A stretch of 64,000 bases of DNA from Gammaproteobacteria bacterium (GTDB taxonomy: Bacteria; Pseudomonadota; Gammaproteobacteria; HK1), in the NCBI GenBank assembly GCA_022824305.1, contig JAJEAD010000079.1, positions 1-64,000 on the forward strand, read 5' to 3'. The notes below the pieces were generated by a model. That model was not told the DNA's origin, ran no database searches, and was given only the letters and a program-made list of their open reading frames with translations. Shown here one piece after another: positions 26,592 to 35,093 of the stretch; within the stretch, counting starts at the first letter, position 1, and each line of letters begins with the position of its first letter. The translations under genes were made by a program, and so were the position numbers.

Positions 26592-27700
26592 CCGCGACCG
26601 CCACCGGGCCGGCGGCCGGGCTGCCCCGCTGGGCGGTCATCGGACTGCTGCCGGTGCTCAACCTCCTCACCGCTTTCGCCGTTTCCGGCCTCGTCGTGCT
26701 GCTCATCGGCGAAGACCCCTGGCGCGTCGTGCGGATACTGGTCTGGGGCGCCTTCGGATTCGAGGAGGCGATCGGCTACACCCTGTTCTACGCGACCAAC
26801 TTCATCTTCACCGGGCTCGCGGTGGCGGTGGCTTTTCACTGCGGCCTGTTCAACATCGGGGGAGAGGGACAGGCCTACGTCGGCGGGCTGGGCGTGGCGC
26901 TGGTGTGCCTGCACCTGGACTTCCTCCCCTTCGCCCTGATCGTGCCCGCGGCGATGGCCGGGGCCGCTCTCTTCGGCGCCGCCTGGGCCTTCGTGCCCGC
27001 CTTCCTGCAGGCCTACCGCGGCAGTCACGTGGTCATCACGACCATCATGTTCAACTTCATCGCCGCCGCCCTGATGGTCTACCTGCTCGTCAACGTGATG
27101 TCCGAGCCGGGGTCCGTGCAGCCCGAGACCCGGCCATTCGCGGCGCACGCGCGCCTGCCCTTCGTGCACGAGATTCTCGCCGCGGCCGGGATCCGCGTCG
27201 CCGCCTCGCCGCTCAACCTCTCCTTCGTCTGGGCGCTGCTCTGCTGCGCCTTCGTGTGGCTCTTCATCTGGCACACCCGGGCCGGGTACCGCCTGCGGAC
27301 GGTGGGCTTCAGCCCGCCCGCTGCGCGCTACGGAGGCATCTCGCCTCCCCGGCAGGTCCTGATCGCGATGCTCGTCTCCGGCGCGCTCGCCGGGTGCATG
27401 AGCCTGAACGAGCTGATGGGGGTCCAGCACCGGCTGCTGCTGGAGTTCAGCGCCGGCTACGGCTTCGCGGGCATCGCGGTGGCGTTGATGGGTCGCGGCC
27501 ACCCGGTGGGCATCCTGCTCGCCTCGCTCCTCTTCGGCGCGCTCTACCAGGGCGGAGCCGAGCTCTCCTTCGAGATCCCCCGGATCACCCGCGACATGGT
27601 AGTGGTGATTCAGGGGCTCGTGATCCTGTTCGCGGGCGCGCTCGAGTACCTCTTCGTTCCCGCGCTGCGCCTGGCGCTGACGCGCCGCCACGGGGCCTGA
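26588..27700 (+). CDS. ABC importer permease, BMP/nucleoside type (first)
   Basis: A 370-residue inner-membrane permease of the BPD_transp_2 family with about ten hydrophobic segments. Family marks are HCGLFNIGGEGQAYVGGL at about 97, GSHVVITTIMFNFIAAALMV at about 145 and YGFAGIAVALMGRGHPVGIL at about 300. It pairs with the permease that follows to form the membrane channel. The GTG start at 26588 overlaps the ATPase stop, which implies coupled translation. Confidence 0.9.
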   Translation: MTATATGPAAGLPRWAVIGLLPVLNLLTAFAVSGLVVLLIGEDPWRVVRILVWGAFGFEEAIGYTLFYATNFIFTGLAVAVAFHCGLFNIGGEGQAYVGGLGVALVCLHLDFLPFALIVPAAMAGAALFGAAWAFVPAFLQAYRGSHVVITTIMFNFIAAALMVYLLVNVMSEPGSVQPETRPFAAHARLPFVHEILAAAGIRVAASPLNLSFVWALLCCAFVWLFIWHTRAGYRLRTVGFSPPAARYGGISPPRQVLIAMLVSGALAGCMSLNELMGVQHRLLLEFSAGYGFAGIAVALMGRGHPVGILLASLLFGALYQGGAELSFEIPRITRDMVVVIQGLVILFAGALEYLFVPALRLALTRRHGA

Positions 27701-27701
27701 G

Positions 27702-28673
27702 ATGGAGTCCCTGACCCTGCTCGTGCTGGTGCTGGACTCCACCCTGCGCCTGTCCGCGCCCCTGATCCTGGCCGCCCTCGCCGGCCTCTTCTCGGAGCGC
27801 GCCGGGATCATCGACATCGGGCTCGAGGGCAAGATGCTCGGGGCCGCCTTCGCCGCCGCGGCCACCGCCGCGCTCACCGGCTCGCCCTGGGCGGGGCTGG
27901 CGGCCGGCATCGCCGCTTCGGTGCTGCTCGCCCTGGTCCACGGATATGCGTGCATCACCCACCGCGGCAACCAGGTGGTGTCGGGCGTGGCGCTGAACAT
28001 CCTCGTCTCCGGCCTGAGCGCGGTGCTCGGCGTCGCGTGGTTCGCCGAAGGCGGCCGGACCCCCCAGCTCCCGGGCGAGGCGCGCTTCCTTCCCCTGGAG
28101 TGGCCCGGGGCGGACGCGCTGCGGGACGTGCCCGGACTGGGCGCGCTCTACGGCGAGCTGCTGAGCGGCCACAACCTGATCGTCTACATCGCGTTTCTCG
28201 CGGTGCCCGCGGCGGCCTTCGTGCTCTACCGCACCCGCTTCGGGCTGCGCCTGCGGGCCGCCGGCGAGAACCCGGAGTCCGCGGACACCGCCGGCATCGC
28301 GGTCTCCGGGCTGCGCTATCGGGCGCTCCTGTGCACGGGAGTCGCCTGCGGGCTCGCCGGGACCTACCTGTCTCTCGCCCAGAGCGCGGGCTTCATCCGG
28401 GACATGAGCGCGGGCAAGGGCTTCATCGCGCTGGCCGCCCTCATCTTCGGCAAGTGGAAGCCGGTGCCGGCGATGTTCGCCTGCCTGCTCTTCGGATTCC
28501 TCGAGGCGGTGGCGATCCGGCTGCAGGGAGCGGAGGTGCCGGGCGTCGGGGAAGTGCCGGTGCAGTTCGTGCAGGCCCTGCCCTACGTGCTCACCGTGGT
28601 GCTGCTCGCCGGCTTCATCGGGCGGGCGATTCCCCCGCGGGCGCTCGGCGTCCCCTACGTCAAGGAACGCTGA
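27702..28673 (+). CDS. ABC importer permease, BMP/nucleoside type (second)
   Basis: A 323-residue permease with about eight hydrophobic segments. It carries the family sequence GLFSERAGIIDIGLEGKMLG at about 30, GNQVVSGVALNILVSGLSAV at about 93 and AGKGFIALAALIFGKWKPV at about 235. It starts one base after the stop of the first permease and is the last gene of the importer operon, ending at a hairpin facing the Rieske gene. Confidence 0.9.
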   Translation: MESLTLLVLVLDSTLRLSAPLILAALAGLFSERAGIIDIGLEGKMLGAAFAAAATAALTGSPWAGLAAGIAASVLLALVHGYACITHRGNQVVSGVALNILVSGLSAVLGVAWFAEGGRTPQLPGEARFLPLEWPGADALRDVPGLGALYGELLSGHNLIVYIAFLAVPAAAFVLYRTRFGLRLRAAGENPESADTAGIAVSGLRYRALLCTGVACGLAGTYLSLAQSAGFIRDMSAGKGFIALAALIFGKWKPVPAMFACLLFGFLEAVAIRLQGAEVPGVGEVPVQFVQALPYVLTVVLLAGFIGRAIPPRALGVPYVKER

Positions 28674-28706
28674 GCGGCCGCCTCGCGTCCCGGCGAGGGG
28701 CCCGTG

Positions 28707-28727
28707 CCGCGGCGGCCCACGCCGCGG
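28707..28727. terminator. Hairpin between the permease and Rieske genes
   Basis: CCGCGGC-GGCCCAC-GCCGCGG gives a 7-bp perfect stem in the 105-bp gap between two convergent genes. It has no T-tract but is suited to both directions. Confidence 0.45.
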
Positions 28728-28778
28728 GAGGGCGGATCAGCGCGCCCGGCCGTCGCGGCGTTCGCGGCGCCCGCTCCT

Positions 28779-29960
28779 TCACCCTTCCGGGCGGCGGAGC
28801 ATGTCGACCACGGAGCACTGGAAGCGATGGACGTTCGATTCCCAGAAGGGCGAGAAGCGGGGGCGAATGTCGCCGCTCTCCGGGCGCTCGGCGTTGCGCT
28901 GCACGCGCTCCACCAGCGGCAGGTCCTGCTCGAACACGCGCCGCCAGAACGCGACGACGCGCCGCCGCTGCTCGGGAAAGACGCGGGCGGCCTCCACTTT
29001 GTAGTAGAAGCGGAAGTCGAGCCGCGTGCGGCGATGCCCGTCCGGCAGGCACAGGAAGTTCGCCAGGTGATCGGGTCTCGTCGTGATGAACGCGCTCGGG
29101 AAGACCCCGATCGCGAAGGTGCGCGGCGCATGGACATCGGGGCGCGTGATGCTCGGAAGGCCGGCCCCGAGCGCCGCCGATTCCGCCGCCGCGTGAGCGT
29201 CCTCGAACTCGCGTCGCGAGGAGTTGGCGAAGAAGCAACGGGGCGCGTAATCGAGGCGGGGATGGCTCTCCACTTCCCCTTCCACCAGCTCCGGGTGCAC
29301 GAGGGGGAGGTGGTAGTCCTCGATCGCGCCTTCCATGGTGAGCTTCCAGTTGCCGGGATAGGTCATGGTCAGCCGGTCGCCGGCCTCGATCCCGTCGAAG
29401 TCGTACTCGTGGAGCAGGTCGCGCAGGGGTCGCAGGTGCACATCGAGCGCCGGCGCCTCGCCGTCGAGGTTCACGAACACCATGTCGAGCCACGTTCCGC
29501 TGCGCACCGGCCGGAGATCGAGCCCGCGCTCGTCGAATGCCGGGTCCCGGTGCTCGCGGCGCCCCCCGATGCGCGGGGTCGCGAGCAGTCGGCCCCGGAG
29601 ATCGTAAGTCCAGCCGTGCCAGGGACAGCTCAGAGTGCGGCGCGCGCGACAGGCCTCGGGCACCACCTGCATCTGGCGGTGCCGGCACACGTTGTGCAGG
29701 ACCCGCACTTCGCCGTCTTCGCCGCGCACCACCAGCAGGGGCCAGCCCGCGAGCTCGACGGGAAGCGCATCGCCCGCCTCCGGGACGTCGCTCTCGAAGG
29801 CGACGGCGCACCAGGTCCGAGGAAAGAGGCGGCGCTTCTCGAGCGCGAAGAAGTCCGGGCCGTAGGCGAGCCCGGGAAGGCCCTCCGCGCTCCCCGCATC
29901 CCGATGCAGGCGGGCAATGTCGTCCGCGCTCAGCAACGAGTGCAGTTCCGGTTCGGACAT
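28779..29960 (-). CDS. Rieske non-heme iron oxygenase, alpha (catalytic) subunit
   Basis: A 393-residue ring-hydroxylating oxygenase large subunit. The Rieske [2Fe-2S] ligands are C92 and H94 in NVCRHRQMQVV and C112 and H115 in LSCPWHGWTYDL. The mononuclear iron site is in MEGAIEDYHLPLVHPE (D215, H217, H222), with a later Asp in LDFRFYYKV. The family includes carnitine, stachydrine, choline and aromatic-acid monooxygenases. No ferredoxin or reductase gene is in view, so electrons must come from elsewhere. The ATG at 29960 starts MSEPELHSLL. It is divergent from the MlrC/M24 genes. Confidence 0.88.
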   Translation of the reverse strand: MSEPELHSLLSADDIARLHRDAGSAEGLPGLAYGPDFFALEKRRLFPRTWCAVAFESDVPEAGDALPVELAGWPLLVVRGEDGEVRVLHNVCRHRQMQVVPEACRARRTLSCPWHGWTYDLRGRLLATPRIGGRREHRDPAFDERGLDLRPVRSGTWLDMVFVNLDGEAPALDVHLRPLRDLLHEYDFDGIEAGDRLTMTYPGNWKLTMEGAIEDYHLPLVHPELVEGEVESHPRLDYAPRCFFANSSRREFEDAHAAAESAALGAGLPSITRPDVHAPRTFAIGVFPSAFITTRPDHLANFLCLPDGHRRTRLDFRFYYKVEAARVFPEQRRRVVAFWRRVFEQDLPLVERVQRNAERPESGDIRPRFSPFWESNVHRFQCSVVDMLRRPEG

Positions 29961-30119
29961 GGCGTGGGCTCCGGCCTCCGATTCCCGCCTTGCTCGGCTA
30001 CTCGGGGAGTGTGACCGTGCCGTGGCCGCGGGTGCTCCCCCGAGCGGAAGTGGATCATAGCGGCGCCGCCGGCGCGGGAACATCACGCGACGAGTGAACC
30101 CCGGCCCGAAACCGCGCCC

Positions 30120-30302
30120 GCGGCGCACGGTGATCCTGCGCACGCCGGCGCCGGGCATGATGTACGCTTCTCCCGCGATGCGTGGCCTATGCCAATTCCC
30201 GCGGGGGGGCGATTCGGGGTCGGGGTCACGTTCATCGGGGAGCCGGGCGCGCATGCGAAGCGTGATGCCGGGCGCCCTTCGTTCACCGAGCTGAGGTTGA
30301 GG
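30120..30302 (+). repeat. Duplicated 5' leader, copy 1 (upstream of M24 relic)
   Basis: Roughly 183 bp closely matching 32060-32244, including CGGCGCACGGTGATCC, GGGCATGATGTACGCTTCT and TTCACCGAG, ending at the same ATG codon. It presumably carried the promoter and leader of the duplicated M24 gene and may now drive the M81 peptidase gene. Confidence 0.75.
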
Positions 30303-30416
30303 ATGGAGATTCAGAAGGACCCGGCCCCGGTCGCGATCGGCGAAACGGTTATCGTTGCCGAAGGGGGCAGGAGCGTCGTGATCGACTGTCCCCGCGACCT
30401 CATCGTTATCGAGTAG
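30303..30416 (+). pseudogene. M24 peptidase gene with large internal deletion
   Basis: A 37-codon frame, MEIQKDPAPVAIGETVIV and then RSVVIDCPRDLIVIE. The first eight residues match the start, and the rest matches the last 29 residues, of the intact M24 gene at 32245-33408 (MEIQKDPAFPVEE at its start; PVAISETVVV and PRDLIVID at its end). About 1 kb of the gene is missing in frame. The joint falls at a short homology (CCGG/GGCC near CCGGTCG in both parents). It starts with the same leader as the intact gene and lies 27 bp before the M81 peptidase gene, so it may act as a short upstream frame there. Confidence 0.85.
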
Positions 30417-30443
30417 CCCTTCGGGGCGGAGGAGGAATCCGGC

Positions 30444-31955
30444 ATGACCCGGCGCGTGGTAGCGGCAATGATGGAGCACGAGACCAACACCTTCTCTCCG
30501 GTGCCCACGCCGCTCGCGAGGTTCGGCGCTCCGGAGGTGCCGACCGGGGAGGAGGTCTACCGCCTCTTCAAGGGCACCGGCACGGGGCTCGGCGCGTTCC
30601 TGGACATCGCCGACGAGGAGGGCATGGAGATCCTCACCCCGATCGCGGCCAACGCGGCGCCGAGCGGGCCGGTGCACGCGGAGGCCTATCGCACGATCTG
30701 CGACGCCATCTGCGAGGCGGTGGCGAGCGGCTGCGACCTCTGCTTCCTGGACCTGCACGGGGCGATGGTGGCGGAGAGCGCGGAGGACGGCGAGGGCGCC
30801 CTGCTCGAGCGCATTCGGAGCATCGCCCCGGACCTGCCGATCGCGGTCAGCCTGGACCTGCATGCGAACCTCACGGAGAAGATCGTCTCGAACTGCAGCG
30901 CCCTGGTCGGGTACAAGACCTATCCGCACGTCGACATGTACGAGGCCGGCGCGCACGCGGGCCGCATCGTCGTCCGGGCCCTCGAGGGCGAGGTCAGGCC
31001 GGTGATGGCATGGGGCAACCGCCCCATCCTCGCCCAGACCCTGCGAATGGGACACGAGGACGAGCCCATGGGACCGCTGATCGAGGCGGCGCGGGAGGCG
31101 GAGCGGGGAGGGCTGCTCGCGGCGTCGGTGTTCGGGGGGTTCCCGCTCGCCGACTTCTGGCATGCCGGGCTCTCGGTGGTAACGGTGGCCGACGGCGATC
31201 GCACGCGGGCGGAGACGGTGTGCGAAGGGCTGCTGGACGCCGCGTGGGCGGAGCGCCGGGAGTTCGTGTTCGACTCCAGGCCGCTCGAGGAGACCATCGC
31301 CCACGCGGGCACGCTGAGCGAAGGCCCCGTGATCCTGCTCGATCACGCCGACAACTCGGCGTCCGGCGGGACCCAGGACACCGTCGCGGTGTTGCGCGAG
31401 GTGATCCGGCAGGGGCTCCGGGACGTGGCGATGTTCGGAATCTGCGACCCGCAGGCGGTGGAAGCGATGGAGCGGGCCGGGGTGGGCGAGCGAATCACCC
31501 TCGAGCTTGGCGGCAAGGTGGACATGCCCGCCATCGGGCGCAAGGGGGAGCCGCTGACCCTCACCGGACGGGTGCGGGCCGTCACCGACGGCGAGTTCGT
31601 GGTGACGGTGCCGATGGGGCGGGGCACCACCACCCACATGGGCAAGACTGCGGTGCTCGACACCGGCAACGTCCAGGTGGTGGTCGTCTCGCGCCACACC
31701 GAGCCCTACGACCCCGGCTGCTTTCGCAGCGTGGGCATCGAGCCGACCGAGAGGCGCTACCTGATCCTCAAGTCCCGCATTCACTACCGGGCCGGGTTCC
31801 GGGCCATGGCCAGGGCCGAGATCCCCTGCACCGGGGTCGGCGTGACGAGCAGCGACAACAGCCTCTTCGAGTTCAGGCAGGTGCGCCGGCCGATCTTTCC
31901 CCTGGACCCGGACACCCCGGCGCGCCCCAACTACGAAGCCCCGGGCTCGCGATGA
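30444..31955 (+). CDS. M81-family metallopeptidase (MlrC-like)
   Basis: A 503-residue protein of the microcystinase C family (DUF1485 N-terminal part and MlrC C-terminal part). Conserved sites are VVAAMMEHETNTFSPVPT at the start, CFLDLHGAMVAE at about 98, AVSLDLHANLTEKI at about 135 and LLDHADNSASGGTQDT at about 300. MlrC enzymes use zinc to cleave small peptides such as the linear microcystin tetrapeptide, but most relatives in non-degraders have unknown amide or peptide substrates. GGAGGA lies before the ATG at 30444. The M24 protein, a ligase and an amidase follow on the same strand. Confidence 0.88.
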   Translation: MTRRVVAAMMEHETNTFSPVPTPLARFGAPEVPTGEEVYRLFKGTGTGLGAFLDIADEEGMEILTPIAANAAPSGPVHAEAYRTICDAICEAVASGCDLCFLDLHGAMVAESAEDGEGALLERIRSIAPDLPIAVSLDLHANLTEKIVSNCSALVGYKTYPHVDMYEAGAHAGRIVVRALEGEVRPVMAWGNRPILAQTLRMGHEDEPMGPLIEAAREAERGGLLAASVFGGFPLADFWHAGLSVVTVADGDRTRAETVCEGLLDAAWAERREFVFDSRPLEETIAHAGTLSEGPVILLDHADNSASGGTQDTVAVLREVIRQGLRDVAMFGICDPQAVEAMERAGVGERITLELGGKVDMPAIGRKGEPLTLTGRVRAVTDGEFVVTVPMGRGTTTHMGKTAVLDTGNVQVVVVSRHTEPYDPGCFRSVGIEPTERRYLILKSRIHYRAGFRAMARAEIPCTGVGVTSSDNSLFEFRQVRRPIFPLDPDTPARPNYEAPGSR

Positions 31956-31967
31956 AGGCCGCGCTCT

Positions 31968-32035
31968 TCAGGCCGCTGCGGCCCTGAATCGGCGCACGAA
32001 CTCGCGCCGGGTGGCGCCGGAATCGCCCGCCGCCC
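31968..32035 (-). pseudogene. C-terminal relic of an LLM oxidoreductase gene
   Basis: The reverse strand ends AAGDSGATRREFVRRFRAAA with a stop. The intact LLM gene at 40729-41754 ends AAGDSDAGWREFVRQFRIAA with a stop. The DNA also matches (CGCACGAACTCGCGCC, GGAATCGCCCGCCGC), including a few bases past the stop. Only about 22 codons survive, joined to the duplicated leader of the M24 gene. Confidence 0.75.
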
Positions 32036-32059
32036 TTCTCGCGCGCCAGGAACGCGAGC

Positions 32060-32244
32060 GCGGCGCACGGTGATCCCGCGCCCGCCGGCGCCGGGCATGA
32101 TGTACGCTTCTGCCGCGATGCGTAGCCGATGCCGATTCCCGCGGGCGGACCCGATTCGGGGTCGGGGCAGCGTCGTCTGGGGAGCCGGGCGCGCAGGCGA
32201 AGCGTGATGTCGGGCGCTTCTCGTTCACCGAGGTGAGTTCGAGG
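32060..32244 (+). repeat. Duplicated 5' leader, copy 2 (upstream of intact M24 gene)
   Basis: Partner of 30120-30302. It contains the same landmarks and leads directly into the ATG of the intact gene, with GAGGTGAG about seven bases upstream of it. Confidence 0.75.
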
Positions 32245-33408
32245 ATGGAGATTCAGAAGGATCCGGCCTTCCCGGTCGAGGAGTACCGGGCGCGGCTGGA
32301 GGCAACCCGGTCGAGAATGGCCGCCCTGGAGATCGACGCGCTCCTCGTCACCGGCCCCGAGAACATCTGCTACCTGTCCGGGTTCCAGACCCCCGGCTAC
32401 TACTTCCCCCAGACCCTCGTGGTCACGCACCACCGGGATCCGACCATCGTCATCCGAAGGTTCGAGGGCGGCAACGTGGACGCATACTCGTGGCTCGACT
32501 CGTCGAACCTTCGCACCTTCGAGGACCACGAAGCGCCGATGGGCCGCGTGGCGCAGACCCTGCACGACCTGGGGGTCGCGAAGGGACGGATTGGCGTGGA
32601 CTACAAGTCATGGTTCCACACGGTGCGGGAGCACCGGGAGCTGACCTCGCTGATGAACGAAGCCGCCTTCGTCGACGCGTCGGGCCTCGTGGAAGCGGAG
32701 CGGGCGATCAAGTCCGGGCGCGAGCTCGCATACGTCCGGGAGGCGGGCCGGATTTCCTCGATCGCGGCCGGTGTCGCGGCGGAACGCCTGGCTCGAGGGG
32801 CCTGTACCGAGAACGAGCTCGCGGCAAGGGTGCACGAGTCCGTGGTCGCCAACGGAGGCGAGTATCCGGGGCTGCCGGTGTTCGTGTCGTCCGGACACCG
32901 GACGATGATTCCCCATGCGGTGTGGAGCGGCAAGACGATAGAGTCCGGAGAAGCCGTGTTCCTGGAGGTGACCGGCGTCGTCCGGCGCTACGCCGCGCCC
33001 ATCTTCCGCACCTACCACCTGGGCACGCCCGACAAGGCGTTTCGCGAGCGCGCGGGCGTCGTGCGCGAGATGCTGGACGCGACGATCGACGCGATCGGTC
33101 CCGGGGTCACTTCGGGATCGGTCAACGACGCGGCGATGCGGGTCGCGCGGAAGCTCGGCGGGGGCGTGACCAAGCGCGCCGGCTACTCGGTGGGCCTCAA
33201 CTTCCCGCCGGACTGGGGCGAGGGCGTATTTCTCGACCTGAAGGCGGGGGACGAGACGCTGCTCGCACCCGGCATGGTGTTCCACATCCCGCAGACCCTG
33301 CGCCTGAAGGGCGAGGCCCCGGTCGCGATCAGCGAAACGGTCGTCGTTACCGAGCGGGGGCGGAGCGTCGTGACCGAGTATCCGCGTGACCTGATCGTTA
33401 TCGACTGA
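32245..33408 (+). CDS. M24-fold hydrolase, creatinase/ectoine hydrolase (DoeA)-like, metal site lost
   Basis: A 387-residue pita-bread protein. Normal M24 aminopeptidases have Asp-x-Gly and Asp-x-Thr metal ligands. Here those positions read VFLEVTG (E241) and YAAPIFRT (P252), so the dinuclear metal site is not intact. Metal-free creatinase and ectoine hydrolase DoeA share this type of change, and the segments GGEYPGLPVFVSSGHRT and SVGLNFPPDWGEGVFLDLKA resemble DoeA. It may therefore open an amidine or ureide ring or linear derivative. The ATG at 32245 is preferred; a GTG at 32233 is possible. An internally deleted copy lies 1.9 kb upstream. Confidence 0.8.
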   Translation: MEIQKDPAFPVEEYRARLEATRSRMAALEIDALLVTGPENICYLSGFQTPGYYFPQTLVVTHHRDPTIVIRRFEGGNVDAYSWLDSSNLRTFEDHEAPMGRVAQTLHDLGVAKGRIGVDYKSWFHTVREHRELTSLMNEAAFVDASGLVEAERAIKSGRELAYVREAGRISSIAAGVAAERLARGACTENELAARVHESVVANGGEYPGLPVFVSSGHRTMIPHAVWSGKTIESGEAVFLEVTGVVRRYAAPIFRTYHLGTPDKAFRERAGVVREMLDATIDAIGPGVTSGSVNDAAMRVARKLGGGVTKRAGYSVGLNFPPDWGEGVFLDLKAGDETLLAPGMVFHIPQTLRLKGEAPVAISETVVVTERGRSVVTEYPRDLIVID

Positions 33409-33670
33409 CTCCCCCGCCAGACTGCACATCGTGATCATGCAGCGCGAGCATGCAGGCAACCCGGACAGCGTCGCCAACCCGAGACGAGCGGTGACTCGAC
33501 AATGCCTGCGCTCGGACGCGCTACCATGTCGCCATGAACCGCGAGCCGCGGCTGCCCGTCGGCGCCGGGAAGCTCGACGCCTGTCGGCGCGGCGGCGCCT
33601 GCTTCGCTCGGATGTACACGGCGGCCTGAGGCAAGGAAGAGATCAGTTTCTGACCGGAGGACACCGGCAC

Positions 33671-34984
33671 ATGGCAAGCGGCGAGCTGATTTTTCTGGTC
33701 TGGACCGATTTCGTGGGTCTCTCGCGTACGCGCGGGGTGCCGGTTTCGGAGTACGAGCGCCGCCGGGCCCATGGTCTCGGATGGGCAGTGGCGGGACAGG
33801 CGCTCACTCCTTTCGAGGACATCGCCGACAATCCGTGGGGTTCCATGGGAGAGGTGCGGCAGACACCCGTGGAGGAGACGCGGCTCCGGGTTTCGTTGCG
33901 GCCCGACCACCCGCCACTGCACGTGGTCCTGTGCGACAGCCTGAATCCGGACGGCAGTGCCTGGGAGTGCTGCGGGCGAAGCTTCCTGGCTCGGGCGCTC
34001 GCCGACATGCACGCGGAAACGGGCCTCGATCTCAAGATTGCCTACGAGCACGAGTTCACCCTCGCAGGGGAGGATCTCGGCTGGGCGCCACCCTTTTCCC
34101 TGGACGCGGTGCGCCGCATCGCGCCCTTTGCCGACCTCTGCACGGCGGCGCTGCTCGATGCGGGACTCGCCGTCGAGACCTTAGAACCCGAGTTCGGAGT
34201 GGGCCAGTACGAGGTGAGCTGCGGGCCCGCGGCGGGGATGGCGGGGGCGGACCGGGTGCTGCTGACCCGGGAAGTGATCCGGGAGGCCGCCCGGCAGTGC
34301 CGGCTGCGGGCGAGCTTCGCTCCCAAGCCGGCTCCCGAGGCCGTCGGCAACGGGTGTCACGCCCACCTGAGCCTGTGGGATGCGCAAGGCCGGCCCGCCG
34401 CGTTCGACGTGAACGGACCCGGGGAGCTCAGCGCGATCGCGGCGAGCTTCGTCGCCGGGGTGCGACGCCACCTCGCCGCGCTCTGTGCGCTCTGCGCGCC
34501 GAGCCCGCTCTCCTACCTGCGCCTCGGCCCGCACCACTGGAGCTGCGGGTACGACGCGGCCGGCGTTCAGAATCGGGAGGCCGCGATCCGCATCTGCCCG
34601 TCGCCGGTCCCCGATCCCGCGGCCCGCGGCGATGCGTTCAACATGGAGTTCCGATTCACCGACGCGACCGCGAACCCTTACCTCGCGATCGGCGGCATCG
34701 TGCGCGCAGGTCTCGAGGGCATTCGCGCCAGGCTGCCCGCGCCGGCGCTGGTCAATCGGGATCCGGCGGACATGAGCGATGCCGAGCGCGAGGCGCTGGG
34801 GGTGAAGGCGCTGCCCGCCTCGCTGGACGCGGCGGTGAGTGCGTTCGAACAGGATGCGCTCGCGAGAAGCTGGTTCACGCCGACGATGGTGGAGGCGTAC
34901 ACCGCGCTGAAGCGTCACGAAGCAAAGGCCTTCGCCGCTTCGACGCCGGCCGACATGTGTGAGAGATACGCGCTGGCCTACTGA
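33671..34984 (+). CDS. Glutamine synthetase-like ligase
   Basis: A 437-residue member of the glutamine synthetase superfamily. Catalytic-domain signatures are IAYEHEFTL at about 120, EFGVGQYEVSCGPAAG at about 175, VGNGCHAHLSLWD at about 227 and FNMEFRFTDATANPYLAI at about 320. The short N-terminal beta-grasp domain and low similarity to GlnA suggest a gamma-glutamyl-amine or -amino-acid ligase (PuuA/GlnA3-like) or a GS-like protein in N-compound catabolism. GGAGGAC lies before the ATG at 33671. The 262 bp upstream hold nothing I recognise. An amidase gene follows. Confidence 0.85.
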   Translation: MASGELIFLVWTDFVGLSRTRGVPVSEYERRRAHGLGWAVAGQALTPFEDIADNPWGSMGEVRQTPVEETRLRVSLRPDHPPLHVVLCDSLNPDGSAWECCGRSFLARALADMHAETGLDLKIAYEHEFTLAGEDLGWAPPFSLDAVRRIAPFADLCTAALLDAGLAVETLEPEFGVGQYEVSCGPAAGMAGADRVLLTREVIREAARQCRLRASFAPKPAPEAVGNGCHAHLSLWDAQGRPAAFDVNGPGELSAIAASFVAGVRRHLAALCALCAPSPLSYLRLGPHHWSCGYDAAGVQNREAAIRICPSPVPDPAARGDAFNMEFRFTDATANPYLAIGGIVRAGLEGIRARLPAPALVNRDPADMSDAEREALGVKALPASLDAAVSAFEQDALARSWFTPTMVEAYTALKRHEAKAFAASTPADMCERYALAY

Positions 34985-35093
34985 CACGGTCGCCATCGTC
35001 TCCGGTGATCGCCCGTGCGTGCCGGCCGGATGGCGGCGGAGCAGGAATCGAATCGAAACCCCCGCACTACGCGGAGCAAGGCGGAGCCACATC

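Noticed and set aside
33409..33670. Small frame starting MNREPRLPVGAGKLD before the GS-like gene
   Set aside because: No ribosome site, only about 31 codons, and similarity to any family too weak to claim.
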